Assembly (NCBI RefSeq): GCF_018860155.1
Contig: NZ_JAHKNI010000013.1
Location: forward strand, 124,001-188,000
Reading direction: 5' to 3'
DNA length: 64,000 bases
DNA from: Nocardia albiluteola
GTDB taxonomy: Bacteria > Actinomycetota > Actinomycetes > Mycobacteriales > Mycobacteriaceae
Shown: piece after piece, positions 1 through 11,906 of the stretch
Layout of the letters: every line of letters begins with the position of its first letter
Numbering within the stretch: position 1 is the first letter of the stretch
Position numbers and translations under genes: made by a program
The notes under the pieces: generated by a model
Databases searched by the model: none
What the model was told of the DNA's origin: nothing
The model's input: only the letters and a program-made list of their open reading frames with translations

Positions 1-1
1 C

Positions 2-997
2 CGCACGTCCTGGCGGGCGCTGGCCTTCGTGCTGGCCGAGATCGTGCTGGGGCTCGGGCTCGGATATCCGGTGCTGATCGCGATCACGGTCACGGTGTTC
101 ACGGCGATCTCGCCGATACCGTGGGCGCTGTTCCACCCGACGAATGTGGATTCCCAAGGGCGTAGCCATCATTCGCTCGCCCAGTTCGGCAACTACTACG
201 TCGAGACCTGGCCGCGGGTGCTGGCGCTGGCCGCGATCGGCGTGCTCGGCTGCCTGGTGCTGCCGTGGCTGCTGCGCGGCGTGTGCTGGTTGCACTCCGC
301 GCTCGCGCAGGCGCTGCTCGCACCGACCGCGCGCGATCGCCGGATGGCGGAGCTGCGCGAGGGCCGGCGGGTCGCGGTCGAGGATTCCGCCGCGACACTG
401 CGCCGCCTCGAGCGCGATCTACACGATGGCACCCAGGCCCGGCTGGTCACGATCGCGATGACGCTCGGCCGCGCCCAGGAGCGGATCGCCGATGGCACCG
501 ATCCCGCGGATCTGATCGCCGATGCCCGCGACAGCTCCAAGGAGGCCCTGGCCGAACTGCGCGAACTGGTGCGCGGCATCCATCCCCCCGCCCTCGAGCT
601 GGGGCTGGAACCGGCGCTGGAGACGCTGGCCGCGCGCTGCGCGGTGCCGGTCGAACTGCGTGTGCACCTGCCGCATCGGCCGACGCCCGCCATCGAGGCC
701 ATCGCATACTTCTCCGTCGCCGAACTGCTGACCAATGTGGTGAAGCATTCCGGCGCCACCCAGGCCTGGGTCTCCGCGCTCCCGGCCTATGAGGGAACCA
801 TCGCCCTCGTGGTGCGCGACGACGGCCACGGCGGCGCGCTGCCGCCATCCGTGCCGACCGGGGAAACCGTGGTGAGCGGCGGACTTTCGGGCCTGGCGGC
901 GCGCGCCCGCTCGGTCGACGGCGCGCTGACCGTGGACAGTCCGGCCGGTGGACCCACCGTCGTCACCCTCACGCTGCCGATCGCGGGGCCGCAATGA
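2..997 (+). CDS. Sensor histidine kinase, NarL/DesK type (5' truncated)
   Basis: The frame is open from base 2, so the N-terminus lies outside the window. The visible part has membrane segments (about bases 30-120 and 220-290), then a HisKA_3 dimerisation domain with the motif ERDLHDGTQ. The phospho-acceptor His codon is at 422-424. The HATPase domain follows, with an N-box (ELLTNVVKHSGA) and G-boxes (DDGHGG, GLSGLAARA). It should autophosphorylate and pass phosphate to the next gene, which starts inside its stop codon (ATGA overlap at 994-997). The signal sensed cannot be told from what remains. Confidence 0.93.
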   Translation, partial: RTSWRALAFVLAEIVLGLGLGYPVLIAITVTVFTAISPIPWALFHPTNVDSQGRSHHSLAQFGNYYVETWPRVLALAAIGVLGCLVLPWLLRGVCWLHSALAQALLAPTARDRRMAELREGRRVAVEDSAATLRRLERDLHDGTQARLVTIAMTLGRAQERIADGTDPADLIADARDSSKEALAELRELVRGIHPPALELGLEPALETLAARCAVPVELRVHLPHRPTPAIEAIAYFSVAELLTNVVKHSGATQAWVSALPAYEGTIALVVRDDGHGGALPPSVPTGETVVSGGLSGLAARARSVDGALTVDSPAGGPTVVTLTLPIAGPQ

Positions 998-1653
998 GTG
1001 CGCTGCGCATCGTGATCGCCGAGGACAGCGCGATCCTGCGCAACGGCCTGGCCGCTCTGCTGACCGAACGCGGCCACCAGGTGGTCGAAATGGTCGGCGA
1101 GGCAAGCCGATTGAGCGAGGTGGTCGCCGAGCACCGGCCCGACGTGGCGGTAGTGGATGTCCGCATGCCGCCCTCGTTCACTGACGAGGGCCTGCTGGCC
1201 GCCATCGAACTGCGGCGCAAGTTTCCGGGCACCGGCGTGCTGGTCTTCTCGCAGTGGATCGAAACCCGTTATGCCACCGAACTTCTCGCCGGTGGCGCGA
1301 GCGGCGTCGGCTACCTGCTCAAGGACCGGGTCGCCGATGTACGCGAATTCGCCGACGCGTTGACGCGGGTCGCCGAGGGCGGCACCGCCCTGGATCCGGA
1401 GGTGGTGAGCCAGCTGATGGGTGCGGCGCGGCAGCAGGATTCGCTGGCGCGGCTGACCCCGCGCGAACGCGAGGTGCTCGAACTCATGGCGCAGGGGTTG
1501 TCGAACGGGGCCATCGCGCGGGCGCTGACCGTCACCGAGCGCGCGGTGGAAAAACACATCGGCAACATCTTCATCAAGCTCGATCTGCCGCCCTCGGACG
1601 AACACCATCGCCGGGTCCTGGCGGTGCTGCGGCTGCGGCCGGGCGGGGCCTGA
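994..1653 (+). CDS. Two-component response regulator, NarL/FixJ (LuxR) family
   Basis: 219 aa. The receiver domain has the acidic pair E10/D11, phospho-acceptor D55 in VAVVDVRMPP and the conserved Lys K110. A LuxR-type helix-turn-helix occupies about residues 145-205 (LTPREREVLELMAQGLSNGAIA, then VEKHIGNIFIKL). The ATGA overlap with the upstream kinase gene shows that the two are a cognate pair and translationally coupled. Target genes are unknown. Confidence 0.95.
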   Translation: MSALRIVIAEDSAILRNGLAALLTERGHQVVEMVGEASRLSEVVAEHRPDVAVVDVRMPPSFTDEGLLAAIELRRKFPGTGVLVFSQWIETRYATELLAGGASGVGYLLKDRVADVREFADALTRVAEGGTALDPEVVSQLMGAARQQDSLARLTPREREVLELMAQGLSNGAIARALTVTERAVEKHIGNIFIKLDLPPSDEHHRRVLAVLRLRPGGA

Positions 1654-1733
1654 CCGGCCTCCGGTTCGAGACGGCCGCACAACGGGTACCCAGGGCCTAT
1701 CCTGGAAGTCTGAAGCGGTGGTGGAGGTGGGCC

Positions 1734-2180
1734 ATGGACCACTCGCGCATACTTCGCACGGTGCTCGGCGTGACCGTCGGGTACATGATGCTCCTCGGCT
1801 TCTGGCTGGGATGGGTCGTCAAGCACACCCCGCCCGGGACGCTGCCGTATCAGATGGTGGCGCTGGTGGGCATGTTCGGATCCTGCGTCGGGCTGGGGAT
1901 GGTGCTGGCCCAGCGCCCGACGCGCGCCGACCGTCGACTGCTGCGGCACGGCCTCGAGGGCTGGGCCGTCATCGAGGGCGTGCACCCCCTGACCCACACC
2001 GATCATCACACCGAACTCACCGAGCTGGACCTCGAGCTCACCGTCCCGGGATCCGAAACCTACCGGGGCACCATCGTTTTCGATGTCGCGCCGATCGACG
2101 AGCCGAAGATCACCGTCGGAGAGACGATTTCGATCCGCGTCGACCCCACCGACCGCGACCGCATCATCCTGTGTTTGTAA
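1734..2180 (+). CDS. Small membrane protein, unknown function
   Basis: 148 aa starting at ATG 1734 behind a purine-rich site (GGTGGAGGTGG). Two hydrophobic segments (about residues 8-29 and 38-58) suggest an N-terminal membrane anchor. A soluble, beta-rich C-terminal half of about 85 residues follows, ending in a segment with the pattern ITVGETISIRVDPTDRDRI that resembles small OB-like domains. I do not recognise the family. It lies 80 bp after the two-component genes on the same strand and could be cotranscribed with them. Confidence 0.7.
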   Translation: MDHSRILRTVLGVTVGYMMLLGFWLGWVVKHTPPGTLPYQMVALVGMFGSCVGLGMVLAQRPTRADRRLLRHGLEGWAVIEGVHPLTHTDHHTELTELDLELTVPGSETYRGTIVFDVAPIDEPKITVGETISIRVDPTDRDRIILCL

Positions 2181-2292
2181 TCGAGCGCCCCATACCCCGC
2201 CGCCCTGCCGACAGCCCCGGACGACCGCCTCGACCATCCCGGAGCCACTACATCCGTCGCCCTGGAGCAAACCCCACGACAGCGAAGAGAGA

Positions 2293-2982
2293 CTACTCCG
2301 TGTGAACGCGCGGGTCGGTGAGCAGATACTGCGCCCCCGCGTAGGTCGCCAGAATGATGCCCTCTGTGATGCGGCGGGCCCGCGGCGTACGGGCGAACAG
2401 GCGGCGCAGCACGATCAGCCCGTCCGAGGCGGTGAACAGCAGCGCGCCCAGGCCCACGCGGGTGCGTGGATCGCCGGCCGGAAGATTCATGCCCGCAAGG
2501 GTTTTCGCCTCCGGAGCCAGACCCGGGTCGGAGGCGAGCACCGCCGCGGTGGCCAGGGTGGCGCCATAGCCGCTCAGCGGCAACGCAAGCCGCGGCGCAC
2601 CACGGCGCAACAGCGCGCCCGCACCGAGCCAGGCCGCGATGCGCGGGGCTGCGACGGCCGCGCGCGGACGGGCACCCCGCCGCCACCAGAGCGCCGAATA
2701 CCCCGCCTGCATCACCGCGAAAGCGCTTGCGCCCGCGACCAATCGACGATCGTCGTCCGGATCGATGAGCAGCACGTCGCCCACCGTCGCGGCGCCCAGC
2801 GAGCCGAGCAACAGCGCTCGATCGGCCGGCGCGAGCGAACGGCCGCTGTGCACCACATCGGCCGCCAGCAGCGGCATCATCATCGGTTTCGCGATCCACT
2901 GCAGCCGGTCCCGGCCGGTCAGTGCCCCGGCCACGGTCAGTACGGCCGCACCGGCGAATGCGGCCCGAAACGGTCTGGCCAT
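2293..2982 (-). CDS. Lysoplasmalogenase, YhhN/TMEM86 family
   Basis: 229 aa, almost entirely hydrophobic with about seven to eight predicted membrane helices. Family-like features are an early KPMMMPLLA segment, a conserved acidic GDVLL and a later FTASDGLIVLRR. Characterised members hydrolyse the vinyl-ether bond of lysoplasmalogens; several bacterial members are only annotated by homology. The ATG at 2980-2982 lies one base after the stop of the upstream KAS III gene, so the two are very likely cotranscribed. Confidence 0.8.
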   Translation of the reverse strand: MARPFRAAFAGAAVLTVAGALTGRDRLQWIAKPMMMPLLAADVVHSGRSLAPADRALLLGSLGAATVGDVLLIDPDDDRRLVAGASAFAVMQAGYSALWWRRGARPRAAVAAPRIAAWLGAGALLRRGAPRLALPLSGYGATLATAAVLASDPGLAPEAKTLAGMNLPAGDPRTRVGLGALLFTASDGLIVLRRLFARTPRARRITEGIILATYAGAQYLLTDPRVHTE

Positions 2983-2983
2983 C

Positions 2984-4069
2984 TCAGAAACTCGATTCGA
3001 TCGGGCTGGGCGGCAACGTGACGACCTGGCCCGCGTAGCTGAGCCCGGCGCCGAAGCCGAGCAGCAGTGCCAGCTGTCCGCCCTTGGCCTTGCCGGTCAC
3101 CAGCATCTCCTCGATCGCCAGTGGGATCGACGCGGCGGAGGTGTTGCCGGTGTTCTCGATGTCGTTGGCCATCGGGATGTCGTCGGCCAGGCCCAGATTC
3201 TTGCTCATCAGCTCGTTGATGCGGGCATTGGCCTGATGCGGCACGAACACATCGATGTCCTCCTTGGACACGCCCGACGCCTCGAGCGCGGACGACAGCG
3301 CCCGCGGCAGCGTGACCGCCGCCCAGCGGAACACCCGCTGTCCCTCCATCCGCAGCGACATCCGGCCGATCGGCTCGAGCTCGGGGTCCGTGCCCTGCAG
3401 CGCCTGCGCCCTGTCCATGTACGCGAGGAAGTCCACGTTCTGCGCGATCGCCTCGGCGTTCTCGCCGTCGCTGCCCCAGACCGTCGGCGAGATGCCGTTC
3501 TCCTCGGCGGGCCCCACCACCACGGCGCCGGCGCCGTCGCCGAAGATCATCGCGGTACCGCGATCGGTCGGATCCAGGCCGACGGTCATCGTCTCGGCCC
3601 CGATCACGAGTACATACTGCGCCGAGCCGGACCTGATCAGATCCGCGGACACCCCGAGCGCGTAGCCGAAACCGCCGCAGCCCGAGGCGAGGTCGAATGC
3701 CGGAATACCGTTCATGCCCAGGTCGTAGGCGATCGACGGCGCACCGTGCGGGGTCAGCTTCAGCCAGCTCGAGCTCGCGAGCACCAGCGCGCCGATCCGC
3801 GACCGGTCGACCCCGCTGTTGACGATCGCGCGCTCGCCCGCAGCGGACGCCAGCGTCCGCAGCGTCTCGTCGCCGCTGATCCAGCGCCGATTGCGAATCC
3901 CGGTGCGCTCGTAGATCCATTCCGGGGAGGAGTGCAGCACCTCGCACACCTCGTCGTTGCTGACGATGCGGGTGGGCCGGTAGGCGCCGATGCCGAGCAT
4001 CGCGACGTTCCGGCGGCCCCTGTTCACTGCGATACTCACCACAAGCGGCTCACTCGACCCTTCGCGCAC
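2984..4069 (-). CDS. fabH: 3-oxoacyl-ACP synthase III (KAS III, FabH-like)
   Basis: Up to 361 aa. It is a thiolase-fold condensing enzyme expected to join an acyl-CoA starter to malonyl-ACP at the start of fatty-acid or mycolate-precursor elongation. The catalytic triad is visible: Cys131 in ASGCGGFGYAL, His in VFVPHQANARINE and Asn in NTGNTSAASIP. The C-terminal GFGAGLSYAGQVV is typical of FabH. The longest frame starts at GTG 4069; GTG 4039 or 4027 would better match the short N-terminus of mycobacterial FabH. It is not in a fab cluster, so it could be a specialised paralogue. Confidence 0.88.
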   Translation of the reverse strand: MREGSSEPLVVSIAVNRGRRNVAMLGIGAYRPTRIVSNDEVCEVLHSSPEWIYERTGIRNRRWISGDETLRTLASAAGERAIVNSGVDRSRIGALVLASSSWLKLTPHGAPSIAYDLGMNGIPAFDLASGCGGFGYALGVSADLIRSGSAQYVLVIGAETMTVGLDPTDRGTAMIFGDGAGAVVVGPAEENGISPTVWGSDGENAEAIAQNVDFLAYMDRAQALQGTDPELEPIGRMSLRMEGQRVFRWAAVTLPRALSSALEASGVSKEDIDVFVPHQANARINELMSKNLGLADDIPMANDIENTGNTSAASIPLAIEEMLVTGKAKGGQLALLLGFGAGLSYAGQVVTLPPSPIESSF

Positions 4070-4110
4070 GTCGTCGGACAGGAAGATTTCAGGCTAGCCG
4101 AGCCGCCGGG

Positions 4111-4656
4111 TCACCCCAGCGCGAGATCCTTCAGCCCCAGAATCGAGCGGTATTCCAGCCCCTCCGCCGCGATGATCTGGTCGGCCCCGGTCTCCCGGTC
4201 CACCACCGTCGCCACGCCCGCGACGATCGCGCCGGCCTCACGCAGCGCGCGCACCGCGGTCAGCGGCGAATTCCCGGTCGTCGTGGTGTCCTCGACCACC
4301 AGCACGCGCTTGCCGACGATGTCCGGCCCCTCGATCTGGCGCTGCATGCCGTGCGTCTTGGCGGCCTTGCGCACCACGAACGCGTCCAGCGGACGGCCGG
4401 GCGCGTGCATCACGGCCGCCGCCACCGGGTCCGCACCCATGGTGAGCCCACCGACCGCGGCGAAGTCCCAGTCCGACACCAGCTCCCGCAGCAGCTTCCC
4501 GATCAGCGGCGCGGCCTCGTGCTGCAGGGTGGCGCGGCGCAGGTCGATGTAGTAGTCGGCCTCCTTGCCGGACGACAACGTGACCCGGCCGTGCACGACG
4601 GCCAGCTCCCGCACCAGTTCCGCCAATCTGTCTCGATCGGTGGTGGATTCGATCAT
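4111..4656 (-). CDS. pyrE: Orotate phosphoribosyltransferase
   Basis: 181 aa, normal length for actinobacterial PyrE. It converts orotate and PRPP to orotidine 5'-phosphate in pyrimidine synthesis. The PRPP-binding motif VLVVEDTTTTGNS is clear, as are the substrate loop (RKAAKTHGMQRQIEG) and the N-terminal SSGKEADYYIDLR. It starts at ATG 4654-4656. Its neighbours match the pyrE-Rv0383c-clpB order of mycobacteria, with an SDR gene inserted. Confidence 0.95.
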   Translation of the reverse strand: MIESTTDRDRLAELVRELAVVHGRVTLSSGKEADYYIDLRRATLQHEAAPLIGKLLRELVSDWDFAAVGGLTMGADPVAAAVMHAPGRPLDAFVVRKAAKTHGMQRQIEGPDIVGKRVLVVEDTTTTGNSPLTAVRALREAGAIVAGVATVVDRETGADQIIAAEGLEYRSILGLKDLALG

Positions 4657-4675
4657 CTTCTCTGCCGTGTCCTTT

Positions 4676-5485
4676 CTAAGTCCTGCCGCGTGCGTCGAAC
4701 AGCGCCCGATTGATCCGGACCTGCAGGGATCGCGGGATCATCCCGGCCACCGTGGTGAGCACCTTGTACTGCGCCCCGGGCACGCTGACCACCCTGTCCG
4801 CGTCCAGATCGCGCAGCGAACCCGCAACCACCTGATCGACATTCAGCCACATGCGTTTCGGTAGCGATGACATCTCGATACCGGCCCGATCGTGGAACTC
4901 GGTGTGTACGAATCCGGGGCACAGCGCCTGCACCCGGACACCCGTCCCGGCCAGGCCGCCCGACAATCCCTCGCACAAGGATACGACGTAGGCCTTCGAT
5001 GCCGAATACGTCGATCCCCTCCCCGGCACCAGACCGGCCACGCTGGCCACATTCACGATCGAGCCCTTCGCCGCGGCGACCATGGGCGGCAGCGCGGCGC
5101 GGGTCAGCTGCAGCACCGCGGTGACGTTGACGTCCAGCTGGGACTGCAGGCGCGCGGGGTCGATCGTCCAGAACTCCCCGGACAGACCGAAACCCGCGTT
5201 GTTGACCAGGAAGTCGACGCCCTCGGACAGCCGGGCCGCGACGCGGTCGCGGTCGGCGGACTCGGCGAGATCGGCGCGCAGCACCTCCGAATGGGTGTCG
5301 AAACGCCGGCTCAGCTCGTCGGACAGGGCGGTCAGGCGCCGCTCGTCGCGGGCCACCAGCACCAGGTCGTAGCCGAGGGAGGCCAGGCGCACCGCATAGC
5401 CGTGCCCGATCCCGGACGTGGGCCCGGTGACCATCGCGACGGGCCGGATGGCGCCGGGCAGGCGGGCAGCGGGGGAATCCGTCAT
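4676..5485 (-). CDS. Short-chain dehydrogenase/reductase
   Basis: 269 aa from ATG 5485. The Rossmann nucleotide motif GPTSGIG is followed by an NNAG motif (VNNAGFG), a catalytic Ser region (VNVASVAG) and the YxxxK pair in STYSASKAYVV, which together define a classical SDR. The substrate is unknown. The frame stays open upstream to ATG 5551 and 5569, but that extension (MSEPASES... to SGGMTDSP) corresponds to a degenerate copy of a dispersed repeat, so the shorter start is preferred. It lies 19 bp upstream of pyrE on the same strand. Confidence 0.88.
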   Translation of the reverse strand: MTDSPAARLPGAIRPVAMVTGPTSGIGHGYAVRLASLGYDLVLVARDERRLTALSDELSRRFDTHSEVLRADLAESADRDRVAARLSEGVDFLVNNAGFGLSGEFWTIDPARLQSQLDVNVTAVLQLTRAALPPMVAAAKGSIVNVASVAGLVPGRGSTYSASKAYVVSLCEGLSGGLAGTGVRVQALCPGFVHTEFHDRAGIEMSSLPKRMWLNVDQVVAGSLRDLDADRVVSVPGAQYKVLTTVAGMIPRSLQVRINRALFDARGRT

Positions 5486-5551
5486 GCCTCCGCTTCGCTC
5501 CGGCACGCCGGAGGCCCGCTGTGTCGATGATTCGCTCGCAGGCTCGCTCAT
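5486..5551 (-). repeat. Degenerate copy of the VTERSE-type dispersed element
   Basis: Read on the minus strand, the segment before the SDR start has the same layout as the 77-bp unit at 16573-16803: an ATGAGCGAG-like head, then GACACAGCGGGCCTC (unit: GACACAGCCGGCCTC), a GGAGCGAAGCGGAGG stretch and an ATGAC end. It is in frame with the SDR and could add an extra N-terminus to it. The similarity is visible but imperfect. Confidence 0.4.
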
Positions 5552-5617
5552 GAGGTCATCATTGCGCACCGGCGGCCGTCGCTGTGCATCCCCACATCGA
5601 CACGGTCGCGGACGCGG

Positions 5618-6721
5618 TCATCGGGAGGCGGGACCCTGATACGGGCGGAACCCAGGATGGAAGGGACCGCCCGGCTGATCGGCCGGCTCCTCCTCGTGCC
5701 ACTCCTGCTCGGGCTCGGCCTCGCGATGCGAATCCTGCTCCTGCTCCTCCGGCCAGGACTCCTGGGCGGGCGGCCAGTTGCGGCGCACCCGGCTGCGCGG
5801 ATCGGGCACGACGGCCAGCGCGGGGCGGCGCGGCGGCTCCGATTCGCCGGCGATGTCCTTGACCACCGGCGCGTAGTCGTCCTCCTCGTCGTCGGGGTGC
5901 GGCACCGGGGGCTCGGTGTCGAACTCCGCGAATCGCGAAGGCGGATAGGGGCGTTCGCGCTCGTCCTCGTACCCGCGATCGTCGCGGGTGGGGGCGTCGT
6001 AGCCGTGGCCGGCCGGGAGATCGTCGTGGTCGTCGTCGCGGGGACGCGGCCGGGGACGGCCCGGATCGTGCGACTCGGATTCCGCCGGACGCACGCCCCG
6101 CTCGGTGCCACCGGCCACCGGCGGCAACACGTGCAGCAGCCCCGAGAGCCGCAGCACGGCATCGACCGCGGTCTCCCAGTCCCGCGACGACATACCCACC
6201 GGCAGCACGCCCAGGGTCCAGTTGCCCTCACTCCACAGCTGCTGGACGCTGCTGGGCAGGGTCTCGATGAACGCCACCATGCGCTGGTCGACGGCGTGCC
6301 GCGCAATGTCCGGGTTGGTCGCGAACACCACCCGATCGCCGATCGCGCCGAGCAGCTCCAGATCGGCATCCTTGGGCGGGGCGGCGGTCTTGAGGCGCAG
6401 GTCGATGTCGATGTCCGAGCCGATCTGGCGGCGGACCGCGACCAGCGTCGCGGCGTCCTCCAGGTCGAACAGCACGAACTTCTCGCCCTTGCGATTGCCG
6501 GAGACCACATCGACCGCGGACAGGTACCCGAGCTTGGCCATCGCCCCACGGCGCCAGGTGGCTGCCAGCGCGGGCTCGACCGAAACGTAGGTATAGCCCT
6601 GGGCCTTCGCCCAGACCTGCCGCACGTGACCGGTCCGCTGCCGCTGGAGCCGATCGAAATACAACAGCACGATCGCACCGACGAGTGCGACCGCTGCGAG
6701 CGCGAACCAGATTGCCGTCAT
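5618..6721 (-). CDS. Membrane-anchored protein, Rv0383c-like
   Basis: 367 aa from ATG 6721; the frame is open to GTG 6754. One N-terminal transmembrane helix (WFALAAVALVGAIVLLYF) is followed by a globular domain to about residue 195. A long low-complexity tail rich in Asp, Glu, Pro and Arg completes it (for example DDDHDD, HPDDEEDDY, EEQEQD). Lying between pyrE and clpB, it matches the position of M. tuberculosis Rv0383c, annotated there as a possible secreted protein. The function is unknown; the acidic tail is likely disordered. Confidence 0.7.
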   Translation of the reverse strand: MTAIWFALAAVALVGAIVLLYFDRLQRQRTGHVRQVWAKAQGYTYVSVEPALAATWRRGAMAKLGYLSAVDVVSGNRKGEKFVLFDLEDAATLVAVRRQIGSDIDIDLRLKTAAPPKDADLELLGAIGDRVVFATNPDIARHAVDQRMVAFIETLPSSVQQLWSEGNWTLGVLPVGMSSRDWETAVDAVLRLSGLLHVLPPVAGGTERGVRPAESESHDPGRPRPRPRDDDHDDLPAGHGYDAPTRDDRGYEDERERPYPPSRFAEFDTEPPVPHPDDEEDDYAPVVKDIAGESEPPRRPALAVVPDPRSRVRRNWPPAQESWPEEQEQDSHREAEPEQEWHEEEPADQPGGPFHPGFRPYQGPASR

Positions 6722-6796
6722 CGCCGCCAAGTCTAGTTGCCACACGCGCGACACGGTGTGTCCGCCAGGCGTGTCAGCGGTGCGATGGTGTCGCGA

Positions 6797-7720
6797 TCAC
6801 CTCGTCGGGTACGGCACCTGCGTGGTCGAAGCGGGCACCACGGTGCCGATGATCATCTTGGCCAGGATGGTGCCGTCCGGATTCTTGTTGCCCTGCACCA
6901 CGACCATGTCACCGGCGTGCAAATCGGCCAGGGTGCCCGAGCCCAGCGTGATGACCTGGGTCTTGGCATCGGTGTGCACCGTGATCGTCGAGCCGGAGAG
7001 GGAGTCGATGGTCAGCGTGGAACCGTCGTTGGTGGCGACAGTGCCCATCGTGGCGCCGAGATTGTCGCTGCCGGGCAGCCCCGGCCGCGAGGGTGCGACG
7101 CCGCCCGAGGTCTGCGGGAAGAGCGGGAACTGAGCCGTCGGTCGGCTGGTGGTGAGCGCGTCCGGGGCCGAGGAGGACGACGAATCGTGACCGGCCAGGA
7201 AGAAACCCAGCGCGGCCGCGCCGAGCACGACCACCCCGAAGATGCCCAGGCTCAGCAGGACCCATGTTCCGGCCCGGTTGCGCCCCCGCGGCCCGGCGGG
7301 CCCCGCGCCCGGAACGTATACGGGAACCGCGCCCGGAACGTATTCGGTCGGGACGTCGTCCGGGCCGTATTCGGCGGTCGGGCCGTCCCCGGGGCCGTAC
7401 TGCACGGTCGGGTGGTACTCGGTGGGTCCGGCCGATCCGCCCTGCGCGTACTGCGTCTCGGGCGGCCCGCCCCACTGCGTGTCGTAGGCGCCGGGAGTGT
7501 CGTAGACGCCCCACTGACTCTGATAGGGCGGCAGCTGCCGCGTCGCGTTCGGCCCGGGCACCGGTTCGTTGTACGGATAGAACTCGGCCGGAGGGGGCGG
7601 GGGCGCCTCCGAATGCTCCCCGGCCTGCGCGCCCTCGGCCGCCCCCCGCCCCCCGATGTGCTCGGTCGGCGTCTCGGGCGAATCCGGTCGCTGCCCCCAC
7701 GGATCACTCGGATTCGTCAT
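6797..7720 (-). CDS. Pro/Tyr/Gly-rich membrane protein with DUF5666-like C-terminal domain
   Basis: 307 aa from ATG 7720. The first about 145 residues are proline-, glycine- and tyrosine-rich with repeated TEYxP and QYGPGDGPT motifs and are probably cytoplasmic and disordered. One membrane helix follows (WVLLSLGIFGVVVLGAAALGF) and then a Ser-rich linker. The last about 85 residues form a small beta domain (MGTVATNDGSTLTID ... GDMVVVQGNKNPDGTILAKMI) of the kind called DUF5666, repeated in many secreted actinobacterial proteins. Function unknown. Confidence 0.7.
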   Translation of the reverse strand: MTNPSDPWGQRPDSPETPTEHIGGRGAAEGAQAGEHSEAPPPPPAEFYPYNEPVPGPNATRQLPPYQSQWGVYDTPGAYDTQWGGPPETQYAQGGSAGPTEYHPTVQYGPGDGPTAEYGPDDVPTEYVPGAVPVYVPGAGPAGPRGRNRAGTWVLLSLGIFGVVVLGAAALGFFLAGHDSSSSSAPDALTTSRPTAQFPLFPQTSGGVAPSRPGLPGSDNLGATMGTVATNDGSTLTIDSLSGSTITVHTDAKTQVITLGSGTLADLHAGDMVVVQGNKNPDGTILAKMIIGTVVPASTTQVPYPTR

Positions 7721-7826
7721 ACCAACCAGCGTAGGTCGAGATCCGGGTCGGATGAGGGAACCTCGACGAATGCACGGCATGCCCGGCGGCAGTGCCGCCG
7801 GGCACGGGGCATCCGCGCCGGGATTC

Positions 7827-10388
<2,562 letters not shown>

Positions 10389-10456
10389 CTTCCTACTTGT
10401 CGTCTGCTGTGCGGGCGGCCCACTCGGCCGCCCACAATCTGTTCAACGCAGTAGAA

Positions 10457-10477
10457 GTTGAGTCTGTTCCGCTCAAG
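10457..10477. promoter_or_regulatory. HAIR operator (HspR binding site) for clpB
   Basis: GTTGAGT, seven bases, GCTCAAG. This fits the HspR-associated inverted repeat consensus CTTGAGT-N7-ACTCAAG with one mismatch in each arm. It lies about 70-90 bp before the clpB start, where HspR represses clpB in mycobacteria and Streptomyces. Confidence 0.85.
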
Positions 10478-10689
10478 TTTGAAATTTTTCTCCGGCTCAC
10501 GCCGCGCTTGTCCCACGCTAACCCGTCGCGCCCACCCGCCGCGAGGATTCGACCGCGACCGCGGCGGTAGCGTCATCTCCTCATCACCAGGTGATAACCG
10601 TGCGACCACGGATTCATCGGGGATACTGGATCGCAGGCCCCGGCAACCGGTGGTCCGCAGAGGTCTGGAGCAGAAGGGATGCTGGAGTC

Positions 10690-11850
10690 GTGGATGCGCG
10701 TTCGGCTGCGCTGGTCCGCGCCGATTTCCGGTCGATCATCGAATCACCGACGGGCCCGGAACGGCTGATCGGCGCGTTCTACGGGCATATGTTCGCCGAG
10801 GAGCCCGGGCTGCGCGAACTCTTCCCACCCGCCATGGAGATGCAGGCCAAGCGGGTACTGACCGCCGTGCAGTACGTGCTGGACCACCTCGAGGACTGGG
10901 ATCGCGCCCAGCACTTCCTCGAGCAGCTCGCCCGCGATCACCGCAAGTACGGGGTGGAGGCGGCGCACTACGACGTCGCCGGGCGTGCCCTGCTCGCGGC
11001 CCTGCGCACCTACCACCACGCGGGCGACTGGTCCCGCGGCCTGGAGGAGGGCTGGCGCGATATCAGCATCCTGATCTCCGCATCGATGGCGATCGGCGCG
11101 AATTCCGACACCTCGCGGCCGTACTGGGAGGCGACGGTGGTCGGCCACCGCCGCGTCCTGGACGACCTGGCGATCGTGCGGCTGCAGTCCGACACCCCGA
11201 TTCCCTACCAGGCCGGGCAGTACGTACCGGTGTCGATTCCGCAGCGGCCCCGGATGTGGCGGTACCTGTCCCCGTCGATTCCGACGAATCCGTACGGCGA
11301 GATCGAATTTCATGTGCGCAAGGTCCGCACCGGCTGGGTCAGCCCCGCCATCGTCACCGAGACCGAGGTCGGGGACGTCTGGCAGATCGCCGGGCCGCTG
11401 GGCGCGCTGCACGTGGACCGCGACAGCGACAGCGACGTGCTGATGATCGGCTCCGGCACCGGCATCGCGCCGCTGCGCGCCCAGCTCATCGAGATGGGGC
11501 GGCGCGGGGAGAATCCGCGGGTGCATTTCTTCATCGGCGGCCGCTACCCGTGCGACCTGTACGACGTGGACAACATGTGGCAGCTGTCGCTGAGCAATCC
11601 GTGGTTGACGGTGGTTCCGGTGTGCGAGAACGCCTCCAACCCCTGGTGGCACCCGCATCCGCCGGCCGATCCGCCGTTCGGCATGCACCGCAGGCTGATC
11701 GGTAACCTGGGTGCGGTGGTGGCCAGCTTCGGTTCGTGGGCCGATCGCCAGATCCAGATCGCCGGGTCGTCGCGCATGATCGCCGACACCACCCGCGCCC
11801 TGCTCGCGGTCGGCACGCCCGAATGGGCCATCAGCACGGATCCGGTGTAA
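10690..11850 (+). CDS. Flavohemoglobin (globin + FAD/NAD reductase), Rv0385-like
   Basis: 386 aa from GTG 10690. A globin domain (about 1-135) has Tyr B10 (Y31), Gln E7 (Q52) and proximal His F8 (H93 in AAHYDVAG). A ferredoxin-reductase module follows, with an atypical FAD motif RPRMWRYLSP and the NAD motif GSGTGIAPLRAQ at about 254-265. Classical flavohemoglobins dioxygenate NO; the divergent FAD motif suggests the mycobacterial type II group, for which a different role (D-lactate-linked) has been proposed. It diverges from clpB as Rv0385 does, and aligns residue for residue with the paralogue at 19527. Confidence 0.87.
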   Translation: MDARSAALVRADFRSIIESPTGPERLIGAFYGHMFAEEPGLRELFPPAMEMQAKRVLTAVQYVLDHLEDWDRAQHFLEQLARDHRKYGVEAAHYDVAGRALLAALRTYHHAGDWSRGLEEGWRDISILISASMAIGANSDTSRPYWEATVVGHRRVLDDLAIVRLQSDTPIPYQAGQYVPVSIPQRPRMWRYLSPSIPTNPYGEIEFHVRKVRTGWVSPAIVTETEVGDVWQIAGPLGALHVDRDSDSDVLMIGSGTGIAPLRAQLIEMGRRGENPRVHFFIGGRYPCDLYDVDNMWQLSLSNPWLTVVPVCENASNPWWHPHPPADPPFGMHRRLIGNLGAVVASFGSWADRQIQIAGSSRMIADTTRALLAVGTPEWAISTDPV

Positions 11851-11906
11851 TCCGGCTCTATATTTCGTAGTGCGGCACAAGGCTTTTCGATCGTTAGGGA
11901 TGGTGC